Of a stretch of 64,000 nt of DNA, positions 62,097 through 64,000 are shown piece by piece; the first letter of the stretch is position 1; every line of letters starts with the position of its first letter. The stretch covers positions 1-64,000 of the forward strand of contig NZ_JACAPR010000010.1 in the NCBI RefSeq assembly GCF_013385635.1, given 5' to 3'. This DNA comes from Pseudomonas gingeri. GTDB taxonomy: Bacteria; Pseudomonadota; Gammaproteobacteria; Pseudomonadales; Pseudomonadaceae. A program made the position numbers and the translations under genes. The notes beneath the pieces were generated by a model. That model ran no database searches, was not told the DNA's origin, and saw only the letters and a program-made list of their open reading frames with translations.

Positions 62097-63428
62097 TCAG
62101 TGCGCATGACCGTTAATGCGCTGGCCCCAGGCCCGGGCCGTGGCGCTCAGTCGTTGTTCGTCCAGGCGGGTCAGGCGCCGGTCGTCGAGCAGTTGCTTGC
62201 CGCCAACCCACAGGTGTTGCACGCAATCGCGGCCGCTGGCGTAGATCAGGGTGGACACCGGATCATAGACCGGTTGCTGGGCCAGGCCCGAAAGGTCGAA
62301 AGCGACCATGTCCGCGGCCTTGCCCACTTCCAGGGTGCCGATCTCACTCTCCAGGCCGAGGGCGCGCGCACCGTTGAGGGTGGCCATGCGCAGGGCGCGA
62401 TGGGCATCCAGGGCGCTGGCGGAGCCGGCAACGGCCTTGGCCAGCAGGGCAGCGGTGCGGGTTTCTCCCAGCAGGTCGAGGTCATTGTTGCTCGCCGCGC
62501 CATCGGTGCCTACTGCCACATTGACGCCGGCCTGCCACAAGCGTTCCACCGGGCAGAAACCACTGGCCAGTTTCAGGTTCGATTCCGGGCAGTGGATCAC
62601 GCTGGTGTTGCTTTCTACCAGCAAGGCCAGGTCGTCATCGCTGATCTGGGTCATGTGCACGGCCTGGAAGCGTGGTCCCAGCAGGCCGAGGCGAGCCAGG
62701 CGGGCCAGTGGCCGTTCGCCGTTCTGTTCGACCGCCTGCCGGACCTCGAAAGCGGTCTCATGCACATGCATATGGATCGCGGCGTCGAGTTCTTCGGCGA
62801 TGACACGGATTTTTTCCAGGTTTTCGTCACCAACGGTATAGGGGGCGTGGGGGCCGAAGGCTATCTTGATGCGTGGGTGATGCTTGAGGTCGCCGAACAG
62901 TTCGATGGCCTGGCGCAGGGATTCGTCGCTGCTGGTCGCGCCGGGGATCGGGAAATCGAGGATCGGCACGGCGATCTGGGCGCGAATACCGCTGTCGTGT
63001 ACGCACTCGCTGGCAACTTTCGGGAAAAAGTACATGTCCGAGAAGCAACTGATGCCGCCCTTGAGCTGCTCGGCAATGGCCAGGTCGGTACCGTCGCGGA
63101 CGAACGCTTCGTCGACCCACTTGCCTTCGGCGGGCCAGATATGTTGTTCCAGCCAGGTCATCAGCGGCAAGTCGTCGGCCAGGCCGCGGAACAGGGTCAT
63201 GGCGGCATGCCCGTGGGCATTCACCAGTCCCGGGGCGAGCAGTGTTCCCGGCAGCTCCCGGATTTCGCCGGCCTTGAGTTTCAAGGCCTCGGCCCGTGGT
63301 CCGATAAACACGATGCGCCCATCGCGGATGCCCAGGCCGTGTTCCTTGAGGACCACGCCGGCGGGTTCGACAGGCACCAGCCAGGAGGGCAGCAACAGCA
63401 AGTCGAGCGGGGCGGCGATGTTCGGCAT
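62097..63428 (-). CDS. mtaD: Amidohydrolase, 5'-methylthioadenosine/S-adenosylhomocysteine deaminase type (TRZ/ATZ)
   Basis: A 443-residue TRZ/ATZ amidohydrolase. The metal site includes HxH at 72-74 (NAHGHAAMT), the [11 protein letters not shown]is near 223-227 and the [16 protein letters not shown]sp near 305. Several members deaminate MTA or SAH to the inosine form. Divergent from mtnA, so it likely feeds methylthioadenosine towards salvage. I chose ATG 63428 ([16 protein letters not shown]), matching the usual start, preceded by GGAAG. Confidence 0.88.
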   Translation of the reverse strand: MPNIAAPLDLLLLPSWLVPVEPAGVVLKEHGLGIRDGRIVFIGPRAEALKLKAGEIRELPGTLLAPGLVNAHGHAAMTLFRGLADDLPLMTWLEQHIWPAEGKWVDEAFVRDGTDLAIAEQLKGGISCFSDMYFFPKVASECVHDSGIRAQIAVPILDFPIPGATSSDESLRQAIELFGDLKHHPRIKIAFGPHAPYTVGDENLEKIRVIAEELDAAIHMHVHETAFEVRQAVEQNGERPLARLARLGLLGPRFQAVHMTQISDDDLALLVESNTSVIHCPESNLKLASGFCPVERLWQAGVNVAVGTDGAASNNDLDLLGETRTAALLAKAVAGSASALDAHRALRMATLNGARALGLESEIGTLEVGKAADMVAFDLSGLAQQPVYDPVSTLIYASGRDCVQHLWVGGKQLLDDRRLTRLDEQRLSATARAWGQRINGHAH

Positions 63429-63498
63429 CGAGGACGGCTTCCAGGCTTTATGCAAAAGGACGGCGAAGTATACCCGAGCGTCTTGGCGGGGGGCTCGC

Positions 63499-63504
63499 TA
63501 TAAT
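63499..63504 (+). promoter_or_regulatory. Possible -10 element for mtnA
   Basis: A perfect TATAAT lies 34 bp before the mtnA ATG in the mtaD-mtnA divergent region. No good -35 hexamer sits at 16-18 bp spacing, so the call is tentative. Confidence 0.35.
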
Positions 63505-63537
63505 CGGCGGCTTTTGTTTCCCAGTGCGGAGTGAATC

Positions 63538-64000
63538 ATGCGCGATCGGTTGTTGGCAGCGGAAAAGGTCAAGGCCATCGATTGGCGCCAGGGGGCCTTG
63601 TATCTGCTCGACCAGCGCACCCTGCCGTTCGAGGAAAGCTGGCTGGCCTGTAGCAGCGCGGTGGGGGTGGCCGAGGCGATTCGCTCCATGGTCGTGCGCG
63701 GTGCGCCGGTCATCGGTATTGCTGCCGCCTACGGCCTGGTGCTGGCGGCGCGCGCGCGGTTTGCCGAAGGTCTTGGCTGGGTCGCTGCGCTGGAAGAGGA
63801 TTTTGCCCTGCTGGCCGCTTCGCGACCGACCGCGGCCAACCTTTCCTGGGCGCTCGGGCGCATGCGCGAACGCCTGGAGCGCGCCCGCGACAGCGCCGAT
63901 CCGCTGGCGGCGCTGGAGGCCGAGGCCATTGCCATCCATGAAAGCGACCGTGAAGCCAACCTGACCATGGCGCAGTTGGGTGTCGACCTGATTCGCAAGC
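63538..64000 (+). CDS. mtnA: S-methyl-5-thioribose-1-phosphate isomerase, N-terminal part
   Basis: The first 154 codons of MtnA; the gene runs off the right edge. It opens [17 protein letters not shown] with [13 protein letters not shown], and [21 protein letters not shown], the RGAPAIG-type substrate motif, near 47-67. It isomerises methylthioribose-1-phosphate to methylthioribulose-1-phosphate. Start: ATG with GGAG about 7 bp upstream and a TATAAT box 34 bp upstream. It is divergent from mtaD, a typical arrangement in pseudomonads. Confidence 0.95.
   Translation, partial: MRDRLLAAEKVKAIDWRQGALYLLDQRTLPFEESWLACSSAVGVAEAIRSMVVRGAPVIGIAAAYGLVLAARARFAEGLGWVAALEEDFALLAASRPTAANLSWALGRMRERLERARDSADPLAALEAEAIAIHESDREANLTMAQLGVDLIRK

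Overview
This is a high-GC chromosomal window from a Pseudomonas, most likely the P. fluorescens group. The evidence is the gene order (aroC with prmB and folE; fumC, bolA, an ABC exporter and rbdA; ubiG with mupP and yciK; mtnA divergent from mtaD), an extra CsrA paralogue, an NAGGN osmolyte operon, and many genus-typical REP hairpins (GGGAGCGGGCTTGCCCGCG type). I saw no rRNA, tRNA, CRISPR array, transposase, integrase or prophage gene. All statements rest on reading translations and motifs; no database search was run.

Layout. 1-8.8 kb is a nearly complete urate catabolic module. On the minus strand lie puuE, uraD, alc, allA, puuD, an NCS2 urate/xanthine permease and a Tsx-like channel, with uraH divergent on plus and a truncated OprD porin at the left edge. 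Together they take urate through 5-hydroxyisourate, OHCU, allantoin, allantoate and ureidoglycolate to glyoxylate plus urea. A LysE exporter and an AzgA-type purine permease follow (9-11.1 kb). Copies of the palindrome TTGTATACAA in front of puuE, uraH and the AzgA permease suggest one shared repressor.

11.5-13.8 kb holds a divergent MarR regulator and PLP enzyme pair, with twin operator-like repeats between them, and a GST. 13.9-23.3 kb is conserved housekeeping: LprI-like protein, glutaredoxin-like protein, folE, Smr protein, cysteine hydrolase, prmB, alpha/beta hydrolase, aroC, an MFS transporter and an unusual mtnD. 23.5-32.5 kb is a looser set: orphan LuxR-type regulator, DUF3509 protein, FATP-type acyl-CoA synthetase, ankyrin protein, LTA-synthase-like sulfatase, DUF3309 protein, SDR, CsrA paralogue and YheU. 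32.6-37.4 kb is the NAGGN operon (asnO, ngg, M42 peptidase).

37.6-42.5 kb is a single 1619-residue protein with a DUF6543-like N-terminal region, leucine-rich repeats and a C-terminal NEL-type E3 ubiquitin ligase-like domain. It is a candidate host-targeted effector or toxin and the most notable gene here. 42.5-50.3 kb has mnmC, pap, a thiolase, a DUF6316 protein, an EamA transporter and fumC. 50.5-59.4 kb has a DUF2059 protein, BolA, trhO, a DsbA-like protein translationally coupled to an ABC exporter, the dual GGDEF/EAL protein RbdA, a TenA-like protein and a GGDEF cyclase. 59.7-64 kb has yciK, mupP and ubiG, then mtaD and the start of mtnA.

Two themes deserve follow-up. One is the NEL-domain protein, which has no secretion genes nearby. 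The other is methionine salvage: mtaD and mtnA look intact, but mtnD has Gln in place of a metal-binding His and lacks mtnB and mtnC beside it.
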